Origin: Hexactinellida sp. DTS-2022
Lineage: Eukaryota; Porifera; Hexactinellida
Assembly: GCA_028753945.1 (NCBI GenBank)
Contig: JAPNXP010000003.1
Coordinates: forward strand, 4,774,001-4,838,000
Direction of reading: 5' to 3'
Length of the DNA: 64,000 nucleotides
This document shows, in pieces, positions 62,729 through 64,000 of the stretch (the stretch's first letter is position 1; every line of letters starts with the position of its first letter). The position numbers were made by a program, and so were the translations under genes. The notes beneath the pieces were generated by a model. It was not told where the DNA came from, ran no database searches, and saw nothing but the letters and a program-made list of their open reading frames with translations.

Positions 62729-62882
62729 TCAGTCCACTTTCTCATAATTTTCATCATCACTGTTCGATCCCTCGGCCACTTGAGCAGCACTCATGTGCTC
62801 TGCTAGCAACTCCTCAGTGCCCGGGGCATTCTGCTGAATCTCCTCTCTCAGCTGATCGTTAGCTGACTTTAACCCGGCTGAC
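62729..62882 (-). CDS. Terminal exon of an unidentified gene entering from the right
   Basis: After an acceptor TTAG (62886-62883) the minus strand reads SAGLKSANDQLREEIQQNAP ... ELLAEHMSAAQVAEGSNSDD, ending DENYEKVD and TGA. The sequence is charged and helix-prone with an acidic tail, and G+C-rich like other exons here. No family was recognised. The rest of the gene must lie upstream. The last bases of the window read GTGAGT on the minus strand (64000-63995), a consensus donor that would place the preceding exon just past the edge. Confidence 0.6.
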
Positions 62883-64000
62883 CTAATAAATAGTACTGTC
62901 ATATAAGGCTGGATATATTCACTGGAAAAGCGATCGAGAGATGCATCTTGTAAGCTACGTAATTACGGTAATACCACGAATTTAATGTGTTTGGCCAAAA
63001 GTCAATATACTTGCAAAATATAAATTAAATAATTAATAAATTAATTAATTCCGTTTATCCATACATTATATCGGAATTGTTCAATAACACTTAGTCACAA
63101 GTTTAATAAGAATTTCGGACAATTTGATGGTACCCTTTTAACCAGAGTCGATTTTTCTTAATTTGTTTAATGTCAATTAGAGAGAAACAATTAAAAAATA
63201 TAACTTATAAAACAACCATTTATTGTAGATAAATATTATAGTCAAACTGTCGAGACAGAATCACAAGATTGGCAAATGATGTTTAGTCTCGTTCGCCATA
63301 GCAATCCACCAGCTATGATGACACCTATTATACTACTACCCATAGAACTGATGCCAATAATGCAAATGTAATATATTTGTACACTTAAACCTTTTTGAGA
63401 TCCGCGTACTCACATACGGGCATTTAAGTTGAATGTAAATTAATTTACCCTGTGGCCCGTATAAGGACTGAAAAATCCGAAATTGGCCCGTGAATTAGAA
63501 AGGTTTGACACTGGTGTGAAGCCAAGCTAAATATGTATTCATTTTTAATGAAGTTTGATGACAAATTTCGATAACAAATAAATATCTTAAATTATCCACA
63601 ACCGGTTAAAACATCAGTTTTAACTTTTGAATGAATCTAGAAAATATGGATTAGTGATTAGTCACTTTGGGATTGCACATGTACTAGCCATTGTATTTCT
63701 GAGATCCGGGCAAATTCCGTTACGGGCACCCTCCAGACGATACGCAGTATAAGGGACGTTTGAGTATACGTATTTGCATTTTGTGATATTTCATTACTAA
63801 AGGTAACAGGAGATCCCGAAGTTACGTTTGTTCGTCTTGTTCGGTATTGCAATAATTTTTGAGGGGCGTGTACAAATATTGGCCGTGTTCGTACTTTGAA
63901 AATCTACAATATATTGTTTTACCATCTTATGATATAACAGTATTCGGAAATAATATCTCCAAAAATATATGAAACAAAATACAATTGAAACAAGACTCAC
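62883..64000. other. Probable intron of the right-edge gene
   Basis: A+T-rich. TATTAATTAAATAATTAA-like low complexity lies near 63020-63050. No other coding signal was found. Confidence 0.4.

Overview
This is a piece of an animal nuclear genome. Spliced genes with GT..AG introns code for CYFIP/Sra-1 (WAVE complex), an LRP5/6-like Wnt co-receptor, a metazoan-type mitochondrial glutamate dehydrogenase, and proteins made of copper-only superoxide dismutase repeats. Exons are clearly richer in G+C than the very A+T-rich introns and intergenic DNA. Several genes have one coding exon, even one of 4.9 kb. Short non-autonomous DNA transposons are dense. This suggests a non-vertebrate, possibly early-branching animal, but the lineage cannot be fixed from this window.

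Layout, left to right: (1) 232-7696, minus: the 5' six coding exons of CYFIP, running off the left edge, with a separate coiled-coil gene (2050-2865) inside one intron. (2) 9236-10159, minus: TRMT61A, tRNA m1A58 methyltransferase. (3) 10.2-15.3 kb: stacked transposon remnants. (4) 15321-16025, plus: AMMECR1. (5) 17138-18247, plus: an orphan multi-pass membrane protein. (6) 19607-28470: two convergent glutamate dehydrogenase genes, nearly identical through most of their exons but different in intron interiors, flanks and the last ~66 codons. (7) 29770-31860, minus: an unidentified 696-residue protein with an S/T-P-rich tail. (8) 33519-34952, plus: a three-exon SLC25 mitochondrial carrier. (9) 38662-39783, plus: a ZIP (SLC39) metal transporter. 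(10) 42074-51790, minus: a five-exon divergent cyclin resembling D-type cyclins. One intron holds a complete RNase T2 gene and a small ORF; another holds a higher-order tandem repeat. (11) 52380-57311, minus: LRP5/6-like receptor in one exon. (12) 57672-62307, plus: two tandem secreted or anchored Cu-only SOD-repeat proteins with matching TATA boxes. (13) 62729-62882, minus: terminal exon of a gene entering from the right.

The genes are mostly unrelated housekeeping or signalling genes and do not form a pathway. The clearest biology is local: gene conversion between the GDH copies, tandem duplication of the SOD-repeat genes, genes nested in introns, and many families of short elements with TACAGT ends (pogo/Tigger-like) or 8-bp target duplications (hAT-like). 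No transposase, CRISPR array, rRNA or convincing tRNA was seen.
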